Source: HKCCE3408 sp039191215
Lineage (GTDB): Bacteria > Pseudomonadota > Alphaproteobacteria > Rhodobacterales > Rhodobacteraceae
Length of the DNA stretch: 64,000 nt
Assembly (NCBI GenBank): GCA_039191215.1
Contig: JBCCXT010000009.1
Location: 1-64,000, forward strand
Direction of reading: 5' to 3'
Positions 53,511-61,723 of this stretch are shown piece after piece; position 1 is the stretch's first letter; each line of letters starts with the position of its first letter. The notes beneath the pieces are model-generated. The model did no database searches. It was given only the letters and a program-made list of their open reading frames with translations, and was not told the origin of the DNA. The position numbers were made by a program, and so were the translations under genes.

Positions 53511-54710
53511 CTAGCGGGTGCCAATGTCGGCACAGCAAAGCTGCAATCTGTCGCCGCTCGGCGTCAGATATTCAAATCTACCGCTGGGCTCGCTGACCAA
53601 CCCTGGCAAGAAATCAACCCGCCCGACATCAGCGCGCAGATAAGACGGCAATTGCGTCGGATTTGATGGCAGACCGCTTTCAGGCAGGTCCGAGCCTGCT
53701 TCGGCCAGAGCCGCGGCGAGTGCCTCCAACGTCATCGTCTGCGACGGATCCCGTGCCGCGAGGACGGAGCTCAGATGAACGGCCATCGGCCCAACCCATG
53801 GCGGGATCGGGTTGCCGTTCGATCCCGTGATCAAATCCTCAGGATCAGTCAGCCGCGAGGGCAGCGGTAAGACCGGGGCACCAACGCCGAACGGCGCTGC
53901 CTGAAACGCCACACCCACATCGAGTGTGGCGCGAAAATATTGCTCTGTGAGACTGTCGAGGAACCGGCTCGTTCGAGCTTGATCGGTGGCCACCCCAAAT
54001 GCGCAATTATCGAGCAGGAGCAGGAATGGTACCGGCGCGTTATCGACCGGTCTGGCCCCAAGCTGCGCGCGGCTTTCTGCAAGTCGCCGCTCGCGTGCCG
54101 CCAAATTCCGCCCATGTTCTATGATACCAATCAGGCCAGCGCGGTCCGAGAATAGGTCAGCTTCGAGCATTGGGTCGAGTTCTTGAAAGAAAGGGTCGAG
54201 CCGAAAATTCATCAGGGTCGCAAGCAGATCGACGCTCCAGATTGCCCGGCGCGCCAGGCGCAGGGCATGGCCTTGTGATATCTCCGGCTCCGGGATGTGC
54301 AGATCGTCGGTCAGCAGATATGTCTGGCGACCCGGCGCGTCACCAACGCCATGCGACATCGCATAGACGACGATCCGGGGAGCCAAGGCACCGTCCGCCC
54401 GGATCCGAGCCTTGAGCTGTGTGAGCGCTGAACGCACATCCTCGCGGGTCACGTAACCGTCCTCTCCCGGCCGACTGACCAGCACATAGCCAAAGCGTGC
54501 GCCCGCGCCGATCAGCGCCCGCGCGACTACCTCCGCCGAACTGGCGGACGCCTGCAACGGCACCGAACCGCTTTCCTCAAAATTGCCGATACCGATGGTC
54601 AGGAAGTAAAGGTCTGGCGGCCCCTGACGTGGTGCGGGCGATTGCGCGTTCAATCCCGAGGCCATGAGCACCAGCAAAAGCCATAGCCGCACCGTCACTC
54701 GAAACCGCAT
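53511..54710 (-). CDS. Secreted caspase-fold (peptidase C14-like) protein
   Basis: A 399-residue protein with a signal peptide (residues 1-22, cleavage near LNAQ) and a caspase-hemoglobinase-like fold: strand YFLTIGIGNFEE at 35-46, catalytic His120 in YAMSHG and Cys236 in LLLLDNCAFG. The His-Cys distance is long (about 115 residues) because of an insertion around 140-220. This start (54710) has GGGAGG eight bases upstream; the longer frame to 54779 lacks support. It ends a three-gene operon; the start overlaps the upstream gene. Protease activity is predicted, not proven. Confidence 0.75.
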   Translation of the reverse strand: MRFRVTVRLWLLLVLMASGLNAQSPAPRQGPPDLYFLTIGIGNFEESGSVPLQASASSAEVVARALIGAGARFGYVLVSRPGEDGYVTREDVRSALTQLKARIRADGALAPRIVVYAMSHGVGDAPGRQTYLLTDDLHIPEPEISQGHALRLARRAIWSVDLLATLMNFRLDPFFQELDPMLEADLFSDRAGLIGIIEHGRNLAARERRLAESRAQLGARPVDNAPVPFLLLLDNCAFGVATDQARTSRFLDSLTEQYFRATLDVGVAFQAAPFGVGAPVLPLPSRLTDPEDLITGSNGNPIPPWVGPMAVHLSSVLAARDPSQTMTLEALAAALAEAGSDLPESGLPSNPTQLPSYLRADVGRVDFLPGLVSEPSGRFEYLTPSGDRLQLCCADIGTR

Positions 54711-55231
54711 GTCCGATCCTCCCAAGGGTTGGAGAGTATTGGCAGGAAAGTCGCTCGTTGCGCCCAGGCCTTTATCCATTCCGCATATTGCGCGCTGTCT
54801 TCGTCAAAGGCACGCCGCCATGCGGCCATATCGACAATTCGCTCATCGCGCAGGCGCGTTCGGTTCACGAGCCTTTCGAGACAAACACGAAGGTTGTCCG
54901 GCAGCCTGCCGCGCAATAAAAAAAGGTCTTCGTCCAATTCTTCTTCAAAGCGCTGCTGCACGTGGTCGGGCAAATCGACCTGCGGGTCGCTGCGGTCGCG
55001 CGCCAGCACGGCTGCCCGGTTAAGCGCGATCGCAGTCTCTTGGCGCAACTCTGCCACCTCCGCTGCCCGTTGCAGCATAAACCCCACGATCAGCGCCCCG
55101 ATCGTGCCTGCCACCACTGCGTTGAACACAAGCCGGACCAGTGCGAGAAGAAACTGGCGGATCATGGCTGGCTGAACATCAGCATTATCAGCCCTTTGAA
55201 CTGGATCATGATCTTGTGGATCACTCGGCAT
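54695..55231 (-). CDS. Single-pass membrane protein of the caspase operon
   Basis: A 178-residue protein with a cytoplasmic N-terminus, one hydrophobic helix (about residues 30-52, VRLVFNAVVAGTIGALIVGF) and a charged, mostly helical domain after it with conserved-looking ERLVNRTRLRDERI and CGFE end. The start MPSDPQDHDP is chosen because GGAG lies nine bases ahead. It overlaps both neighbours in the operon. It could anchor or control the caspase-like protein. No homology recognised. Confidence 0.65.
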   Translation of the reverse strand: MPSDPQDHDPVQRADNADVQPAMIRQFLLALVRLVFNAVVAGTIGALIVGFMLQRAAEVAELRQETAIALNRAAVLARDRSDPQVDLPDHVQQRFEEELDEDLFLLRGRLPDNLRVCLERLVNRTRLRDERIVDMAAWRRAFDEDSAQYAEWIKAWAQRATFLPILSNPWEDRTCGFE

Positions 55232-55718
55232 CGCGGGCGTCTCCGTTAACCGGCGGTTGCGGCACAAAGCGGAAATAGCGCGGATAATCTTGGTTGTCGC
55301 AGGTTGTGGCCAAGATGAGCTCTGGGCTGGTCTCGATCACTGCAAAATCGCACGAGCTCCCCTCCTCGGTGTCCGATATCCGCAGCCTTTCGACGCCAAG
55401 CCGCTCGATCACAACGGTTTCCCAACTCAATCGGCGCGCGCCCGAGGCGATGGCCTCAGGGCAATCCGGTACCGCTTCGCCAATGTCTGCAAAAACAATC
55501 TCGCCCGAGGGGTCGAAGGACAGATCGGCCAGCATGCAGGGGAGCGCGATTGCGCCGCCCAAATCCAACCCGCCGCCCGGCTGATGTAGCCAGATCGCAG
55601 TTGCCTCGTCGCCATCTTCCCCATGGATTAGAATATCGCGAAGAGCGTCGCTTTGAGCAAAGCCAGGGCCGCCGCTAAGCGACACACATAATACCAAAAA
55701 AAATCGCCGCATGTTCAT
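55221..55718 (-). CDS. Secreted hypothetical protein, first gene of the caspase operon
   Basis: A 165-residue protein with a signal peptide (MNMRRFFLVLCVSLSGGPGFAQ) and a mature part with four cysteines that may form disulfides. No motif is recognised. It overlaps the next gene by about ten bases, supporting co-translation. Envelope location is predicted from the signal. Confidence 0.65.
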   Translation of the reverse strand: MNMRRFFLVLCVSLSGGPGFAQSDALRDILIHGEDGDEATAIWLHQPGGGLDLGGAIALPCMLADLSFDPSGEIVFADIGEAVPDCPEAIASGARRLSWETVVIERLGVERLRISDTEEGSSCDFAVIETSPELILATTCDNQDYPRYFRFVPQPPVNGDARDAE

Positions 55719-56040
55719 TGTTCCAAATCAATTCACCCATCATAGAGCCACGCTGTGATGGTTCGTGCAATCCCAAGGTCGTGAACTCGGCCTCGCGTGA
55801 TCGTTCGGCACGCCGCCGATGGATTGCCGCGATTTCCTGGGCTCTATTTGCCGGGTTACGTTGAAGGCGCAGCGGGACAAGTCCGATTAGCCCCAGCCGT
55901 GCCGGTCGATATAGGCCAGCAAAGGTTGGGACGAAATCTGCAAGGATCAGGGGGCTTTGCCAGCGGCATTCACAGGCGCGCCCGCGTCGGCGCGCTGGAC
56001 ACTTTCAGAGAGGCTTATCACGGAAATGCGTGTGGCACGA
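55719..56040. other. 322-bp intergenic region
   Basis: It separates the caspase operon from the saccharopine-dehydrogenase-like gene; nothing but a probable minus-strand promoter for the caspase operon is expected. The plus-strand frames here run into the next gene antisense and look spurious. Confidence 0.5.
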
Positions 56041-57120
56041 TCAGCATCCTGTGGTGCGCGATTGCGTGTCAAAGAGCGCGCCCGTGCGGGTTTCGAAATA
56101 GGCATCGCGCGAGATATCCTCCTGCCGCAGGAACCCCGATTGCGGCAGTGTCCCGGCCCGAACCATTTCGATCACGGCGACGACGGAGGCGGCCGTTGTC
56201 CAGGCAATCGCGGTGCGGGGTTTGCCAGCAAGATACTGTGGGCGGTAGCTGCGTACGAATTCTCGCCGCTGCAGCCGGTCGGCCTGCATCCCTTCGGCGG
56301 CAACATGGACATAGACCACGTCATCGGCGACCGGCGGTTTGGCGTTGACCAGGATATCGCCCGCCTCGTTGCGCCGATCACGCATCAAAAGCTCATGGAA
56401 GAAGAAGTTCATTTGCGCGGCGTGACCGGGGTAGCGCATTGTTTTGTAATCGATGTTCTCAACCCGGCCGAGATAGGTCTCGCACATGGTGCCCAGCCCG
56501 CCCGAGGTCGTGAAGGCCTCCAACCGGACCCCGTCTATATAGATGTCCTCCAGCCACTCCATGGCTGAGACCCATTTGATCTGGCCGTTTTCAATCACCT
56601 CGCAATCGTTGAGGTATTCGTTCACCACGCCCTCGGGCGACCAGTTGAACGCGTAGCCCATCAGCCCAGTCGGGTTTTGCGGTAGCGCACCGACTCGCAT
56701 CTTGCAAGATCGGCAGCGGTCGAGAGAGGCGATCAGATCCGCGCCGATGATCCCGACAAAGCCCGGCGCCAGGCCGCATTGCGGCGCCATCAGCCCCTTG
56801 GCGGTCTTGCTGAGCCCGATGATGGCCTTGGTCGTGGGCACATCCTCGGTAAGGTCGAAATAGTGTATTCCGGCCGCGTGCGCGGCCCGGGCCAGGGCCG
56901 TGTTGAGCGCAAATGGCAGGCAGGACAGTACCGCGTCCTGGGCCTCAAAAAGCGCGCGCACCGCGCCTGCCTGGGACAGATCGAGAGCTTCAATCGGGTA
57001 TCCCACCGCACCAGGTGGGGGCCGCATATCAACGCCGGTGACGTCAAAGCCCTGCTCCATCAGCAGATCAGCGGCGAGCGCGCCGACCTTGCCAAGCCCG
57101 AGGACGGCAATCTTTTCCAT
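56041..57120 (-). CDS. Saccharopine dehydrogenase / lysine 6-dehydrogenase family protein
   Basis: A 359-residue oxidoreductase with an N-terminal Rossmann motif VLGLGKVGALA and the saccharopine-dehydrogenase C-terminal pattern (APQCGLAPGFVGIIGADLI, TSGGLGTMCETYLG). Family members either cleave saccharopine or oxidise lysine at the 6-amino group. The ALDH7-type gene right upstream on the same strand would take the resulting aminoadipate semialdehyde. Which of the two reactions applies cannot be told. Confidence 0.83.
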   Translation of the reverse strand: MEKIAVLGLGKVGALAADLLMEQGFDVTGVDMRPPPGAVGYPIEALDLSQAGAVRALFEAQDAVLSCLPFALNTALARAAHAAGIHYFDLTEDVPTTKAIIGLSKTAKGLMAPQCGLAPGFVGIIGADLIASLDRCRSCKMRVGALPQNPTGLMGYAFNWSPEGVVNEYLNDCEVIENGQIKWVSAMEWLEDIYIDGVRLEAFTTSGGLGTMCETYLGRVENIDYKTMRYPGHAAQMNFFFHELLMRDRRNEAGDILVNAKPPVADDVVYVHVAAEGMQADRLQRREFVRSYRPQYLAGKPRTAIAWTTAASVVAVIEMVRAGTLPQSGFLRQEDISRDAYFETRTGALFDTQSRTTGC

Positions 57121-57132
57121 GGCATGCTCCCT

Positions 57133-58635
57133 TCAAAGGTCGAACCTAATGCCTTGCGCAAGCGGCAGATCGCGCGCGTAGTTCACCGTATTGGTCTGAC
57201 GGCGCATATAGTTTTTCCAGGCATCAGAGCCGCTTTCGCGACCGCCGCCAGTGTCTTTCTCACCCCCAAAAGCGCCCCCGATTTCAGCGCCCGACGGTCC
57301 GATATTGACGTTGGCGATCCCGCAATCCGAACCGGCCGTGGACAAGAACGTCTCGGCCTCGCGGATATCGGTGGTAAAAATGCACGATGACAGGCCCTGG
57401 GGGACGTCGTTTTGCAGCGCGATCGCCTGGTCCAGTGTCTTGTATTTCAACGCATAAAGAATCGGCGCGAAGGTCTCGTGGAGCATAATCGCCGATTGCG
57501 CGGGCATCTCTACGAGTGCGGGATGCACGTAAGCGGCATGCGCGTGGCTGTGCATTAGTGCCGCGCCGCCGCCGTGGACCGTGCCCCCTTCGGCCTGCGC
57601 CTGATCCAGCGCCCTGTCCATCGCCGCTTGCGCCTTTTTGTCTATCAGGGGGCCGACCAGTGTATCTTCAATCAACGGATCGCCAATCGGCAATGCGGCA
57701 TAGGCCGCAATCAGGCGCGGGATCAGCGTATCATAGACCTCTTCATGCACAATCAGTCGACGCAGGCTGGTGCAGCGTTGTCCGGCCGAGCCCACAGCCG
57801 AGAACACAATTGCCCGCAGTGCCATTTCCAGATCGGCCGATTGGGCGACGATCATTGCATTGTTGCCGCCAAGCTCCAGGATGGTTTTGCCCAAACGACC
57901 CGCCATTTCGCCGGCAACGGCCTTGCCCATCGGCACTGATCCTGTGGCCGATACGATGGCGACGTCTTTGGATCGGGTGAGCGCCTGGCCCAGCTCAGGC
58001 CCACCGATCAGGCATTGGATCAGACCCTCCGGTGCGTCCCTGCCAAAGAGCGCCATGACACGGTCGCAGATTAGCTGAACGGCAAGCATCGTCAGCGGTG
58101 TCTTTTCAGACGGTTTTGCAATCACCGGATCGCCGCAAACAAGCGCAAGCGCGGCGTTCCAGCACCAAGGCGCCACGGGAAAGTTAAATGCAGTGATCAC
58201 CCCGCAGACACCCGCGGGATGCCAGTTCTCTCGCATCGTGTGGCCGGGACGTTCCGAGGCGATGGTCAGCCCGTAAAGCTGGCGCGACAGACCCACGGCA
58301 AAGTCACAGATGTCAATCATCTCTTGCACTTCGCCCAGGCCTTCTTGGTAGATCTTGCCGCATTCGAGCGTGACCAGTCTGCCCAGATTGGCTTTTTCCG
58401 CGCGCAGTTCCTCGCCCAAAAGGCGCACAAGCTCGCCCCGACGCGGGGCCGGGATCATGCGCCAGGCCGCAAATGCCTGTTTGGCTTTTGCAATGGCCGC
58501 ATCAGCCTGCGCCCTTGTGTGTTCCGGCACGCGCGCGATGACAGAACCATCAACCGGCGTCGTGACGCGGAGCGTCCCGCCATTGGTTTGATCCGCGGTC
58601 AATCCGCACGCGGTCAGGATCGCGATGTGTGACAT
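57133..58635 (-). CDS. ALDH7-type aldehyde dehydrogenase (aminoadipate-semialdehyde dehydrogenase)
   Basis: A 500-residue aldehyde dehydrogenase, start MSHIAILTACG at 58635; the frame to 59022 is longer only because no stop interrupts it. It has the active-site segments ELGGNNA and GSAGQRCTSLRR (catalytic Cys), the latter typical of the antiquitin (ALDH7) branch that oxidises alpha-aminoadipic semialdehyde in lysine catabolism. The adjacent saccharopine-dehydrogenase-like gene supports this. GGAGC lies upstream of ATG. Confidence 0.88.
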   Translation of the reverse strand: MSHIAILTACGLTADQTNGGTLRVTTPVDGSVIARVPEHTRAQADAAIAKAKQAFAAWRMIPAPRRGELVRLLGEELRAEKANLGRLVTLECGKIYQEGLGEVQEMIDICDFAVGLSRQLYGLTIASERPGHTMRENWHPAGVCGVITAFNFPVAPWCWNAALALVCGDPVIAKPSEKTPLTMLAVQLICDRVMALFGRDAPEGLIQCLIGGPELGQALTRSKDVAIVSATGSVPMGKAVAGEMAGRLGKTILELGGNNAMIVAQSADLEMALRAIVFSAVGSAGQRCTSLRRLIVHEEVYDTLIPRLIAAYAALPIGDPLIEDTLVGPLIDKKAQAAMDRALDQAQAEGGTVHGGGAALMHSHAHAAYVHPALVEMPAQSAIMLHETFAPILYALKYKTLDQAIALQNDVPQGLSSCIFTTDIREAETFLSTAGSDCGIANVNIGPSGAEIGGAFGGEKDTGGGRESGSDAWKNYMRRQTNTVNYARDLPLAQGIRFDL

Positions 58636-58769
58636 AGGTGTGCTCCGGTTCGTCAGCAGCTGCAGCTCATGAGGGCTGTTCATGATCCCCGGCGCAGCCC
58701 ACTGAATCGCCAGAAAATTGAAAATTTCCGGCAATTCGTCGGATGCGTTTCGGCGGCTTGCACCCGCAG

Positions 58770-59504
58770 CATGCGCTAGGCAACGCGGCCCGTGGCCACC
58801 CGGCAAAGGACAAAGCCTGGGTCGACAAGCTGAACGCCTAGCGGGCAGAGTTTTGGGACGGTGCCGAGCCGCTCTTTCACGATGACGCCCGGCCCTTGAG
58901 GCCCGAGTCTTTGGTGCCCGCCTTTTCGAAGCCTTTGAAGCATCCGATGAACATCCTGTCGGATGCGGGCATGCCCACGCCTTACATGACGCGATGGGTG
59001 ATGCCGACAACGCTTTCATCAAACCACGCGCCTATGGCGGGCTCGGCTATGCGATCCCGACGGTTGTCTGCGCCTGGACGGCCGAGCCCCGGAAACCGTG
59101 ATCGGGCGTTTTGGTGACGGGTCGTTCAACATAAGCGTTGGCAAGTTGGAAACCCCGGTGCGGCTGAACTGCCCGGCCAAGCTCATCCGGTTCAACAAAG
59201 GCTGTTTTGGCTGGATTGAGGGCCTGCATCGCATGGCCGGGCGCGGGCAAATGATTGCTACTCCGTCGATTTCACAAAAGCCAACGCCGGCGAAATAGCG
59301 GAGGCGATTGGGCTAAGATCTTGGCGGGTCGAGACGTTGGATGAGTGTGAGGCGGCAATGCGCGCCGGACTTGCCGATGATGGGCCGACCTTTATCGACG
59401 TGGTCGTGGAACCGCTCGCCAAACGCATGCCGCCGGTGGTCTCTTGGTTGCGAAAGACCGGGCACGACCGGTTATCGCTGGCGTCAGAGAAGCTGGCATT
59501 CTGA
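58770..59504 (+). pseudogene. Broken ThDP-dependent (acetolactate-synthase-like) enzyme gene
   Basis: The plus strand carries the C-terminal part of a thiamine-diphosphate enzyme in three frames. WVDKLNA is followed by a TAG at 58839, then RPESLVPAF...LSDAGMPTPYMTRW. A frame change gives AYGGLGYAIPTVV; another gives GRFGDGSFNISVG (ThDP motif) and GCFGWIEGLHRMAGRG; a last gives GLRSWRVETLDECEAAM...LRKTGHDRLSLASEKLAF. Several disruptions and no full N-terminus make it a pseudogene. Its end overlaps the racemase gene antisense by about 20 bp. Confidence 0.85.
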
Positions 59505-60215
59505 AGCCTCCCAGAGCATCCGCGCCGCATCCAAAATACTAAAAACGGGCTTTCCGGTTGCCGCCCGGATCGCCGGAGCATAAGGCGGCAGGTTGCCGCA
59601 TTCCAAAAGGAACGCGCCGATTTGGGTGTGGCGGACCAGCAAGGCCTTGGCCCGGGCGACAACGGAGGCTTCGATTTTGGCCACATCCAGCGACGGCTGA
59701 TCGCGCCCCAACAGTATTGGATCGCAAAAGGCCGCGCAGTCTTCCAGGCCGGCCACATGAACGGCGCGGCCGTCGATGCCCGCAGCCTGCAAACCACCGT
59801 CAAGAAGACTTGTGGCCGAGGCGGTCAGGATGCCAACCGGCCGCCCGCCGGTTGCGATGCGAACTGTATCAAAAAGCGACAAGGCCGACACCATGACCGG
59901 GACATCCACCGCCTGCGCAATCTCATCCTGGAAATGGATCAGAAAGCCGCAGGTGGAAATGAGACCGACCGCGCCGGCGGCCTGCAAATCTTTGGCGGCC
60001 TGTTTGAAAGCAGGCAACAGATCGCGGCGGGGATGGCCCGGCCGAACGATCGCGGCGGCACCGGCGCCTGAGACAACGGCGATTTCGGCGCGGTATGGAT
60101 AGCTTGACGTGTTGCCTGCGTCGCCATGGATGCGCGGGAAGGTCGTGTCGAGCATCAAAATGCCCAAGCAACGTGGCGCGGCGGCATCAGTCACAGCGCC
60201 GCACGACACCGTCAC
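59484..60215 (-). CDS. Aspartate/glutamate racemase family protein
   Basis: A 243-residue protein with the two catalytic cysteines of the Asp/Glu/hydantoin racemase family, ISTCGF and LLECGNLPPY, arranged symmetrically. An unusual start GTG at 60215 with AGGG ahead is chosen. The family racemises amino acids or related acids; the substrate is unknown. It overlaps the end of the opposite-strand pseudogene. Confidence 0.8.
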   Translation of the reverse strand: MTVSCGAVTDAAAPRCLGILMLDTTFPRIHGDAGNTSSYPYRAEIAVVSGAGAAAIVRPGHPRRDLLPAFKQAAKDLQAAGAVGLISTCGFLIHFQDEIAQAVDVPVMVSALSLFDTVRIATGGRPVGILTASATSLLDGGLQAAGIDGRAVHVAGLEDCAAFCDPILLGRDQPSLDVAKIEASVVARAKALLVRHTQIGAFLLECGNLPPYAPAIRAATGKPVFSILDAARMLWEASECQLL

Positions 60216-60284
60216 GGCGCGCCCTAGTCCGGCAATTTGACGGAAACATGCCAGTTTCTGACATTTTTCCGGCCATGCCTCCGC

Positions 60285-60791
60285 TTACTCAATGTCGCCG
60301 AGCACTTGCTCAGCGATCCGTTGTGCGGTTTCGTTGTAGCGCCGATCAAATCGACGGCCGAAAACGACGAAGGATTTCGTCCGTAGAACGCCGGGCGTCA
60401 TGGCAATTTCGTCGATGATGATGTCGAGATCTTCGATCCGAGGCGCCTCTACGCTGATGAACAAATCGAATTCCCCGTTGATCGAAAGGCAAACCCGCAC
60501 CTCGGAATATTGCGAGATTTTATGCAAGATCTTGCGCGTTTCTCGCTGTTTTACTTCTAAAAATACCATGACTTGCACGTTTTCCACACTGGGATTACGG
60601 CTCAGCACAACCGAATAACCTGAGATCACGCCGTCCTTTTCCAGCCGTACAATGCGTTCGTGCACGGTGGATCGCGCCACATTCAGGCGCGCCGCGATGT
60701 TTGATGTCGACTCCCGCGCATTGCGCTGAAGCTCGCGGATGATGCGGCGGTCCAGCTCATCTTTGAGCCATTTCGAGGTGGGATTCGTCAT
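60285..60791 (-). CDS. Lrp/AsnC-family transcriptional regulator
   Basis: A 168-residue regulator with the N-terminal winged helix (RRIIRELQRNARESTSNIAARLNVARSTVHERIVRLEKDG-type start, seen at residues 15-55) and a C-terminal RAM domain (VRVCLSINGEFDLFISVEAP). It lies between amino-acid-related genes and probably controls lysine or amino-acid use; the target is inferred. It is divergent from the broken glutaryl-CoA dehydrogenase gene. Confidence 0.88.
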   Translation of the reverse strand: MTNPTSKWLKDELDRRIIRELQRNARESTSNIAARLNVARSTVHERIVRLEKDGVISGYSVVLSRNPSVENVQVMVFLEVKQRETRKILHKISQYSEVRVCLSINGEFDLFISVEAPRIEDLDIIIDEIAMTPGVLRTKSFVVFGRRFDRRYNETAQRIAEQVLGDIE

Positions 60792-60885
60792 ATTGCCGTA
60801 ACGGTGCCGGTTTTCGGCAAATCGTCAAGTTACAACACGTGGACTTTGCGCCAGCCTGGGCCAAACCGAACTGCCAAAGAGTGAC

Positions 60886-61711
60886 ATGATGGAGCTTTCA
60901 CCACTGGGCAAAGAGGGCCCCGGCCTGGGATCGTTTGCCTGGGACGATCCGCTGCTATTGCACGACCGCCTGACCGAAGACGAAAAAGTGTTTGCCGACT
61001 CGGCGCGGCGCTTTGCCCAAGACGTGGTGCAGCCGCGCGTGATCGATGTCTACCGCGACGCGGTGAGGGATCCAGATATCTTCCAAGAGATGGGCGAAAT
61101 GGGCCTTCCGGGTGCCACGATTTCCGACATGTATGGCGGGCTGAGCGCCCCGAAAATCGGCGGCAAGTTGAGCGTGCGCGCATCGATCAACGGCGAAATC
61201 GTAGTAGATGGCGTTGATGTCCCCAAGGATGCTCTATTGCCGCATATTGAAGGTCTCGAAGGGCCATTTGGCTGTCTGAACAGGGTGCGTTACGGGCATC
61301 GCACAGGGTGTGTTGGGTGTTGCGGAATTCTGCTGGCATGCGGCCCGGCAATACGGTCTCGACCGCGGCCAATTCGGCAGGCTATTGGCGCAAACCCAGC
61401 TGCTTTAGAAGAAGCTGGCCAATATGCAGACAGAGATTGCGCTGGGCCTGTATGCGGCGCTACGGGTTGGGCGCCTGCTTGATGACGGTCGGGCTGCGTT
61501 AGAGATGATCAGCCTGATCAAGCGCAACAATTGCGGCAAGGCGCTCGACATAGCCCGTCATGCGCGGGATATGCGGGGCGGCAACGGGATATCGGAGGAG
61601 TTTCAGGTGATGCGCCATTTGGTCAATCTTGAAGCGGTCAACACATATGGGGGCACCCATGACGTGCAGGCGCTGGGGCGTGCGCAGACCCAACTGCAAG
61701 CGCTTTTCTAA
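60886..61711 (+). pseudogene. Broken glutaryl-CoA dehydrogenase gene
   Basis: An acyl-CoA dehydrogenase of the glutaryl-CoA type (lysine/tryptophan degradation) in pieces. The N-terminal part (SFAWDDPLLLHDRLTEDEK...MGLPGATISDMYGGL) is fused directly to the later KIGGKLSVRASINGEIVVDGV region, so about 120 residues including the substrate-recognition core are deleted. A frame change near 61285 and a TAG follow; the C-terminus is intact (LIKRNNCGKALDIARHA, VNLEAVNTYGGTHDVQ). It is decaying and cannot make a working enzyme. Confidence 0.88.
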
Positions 61712-61723
61712 GGTTGCCCGCCG

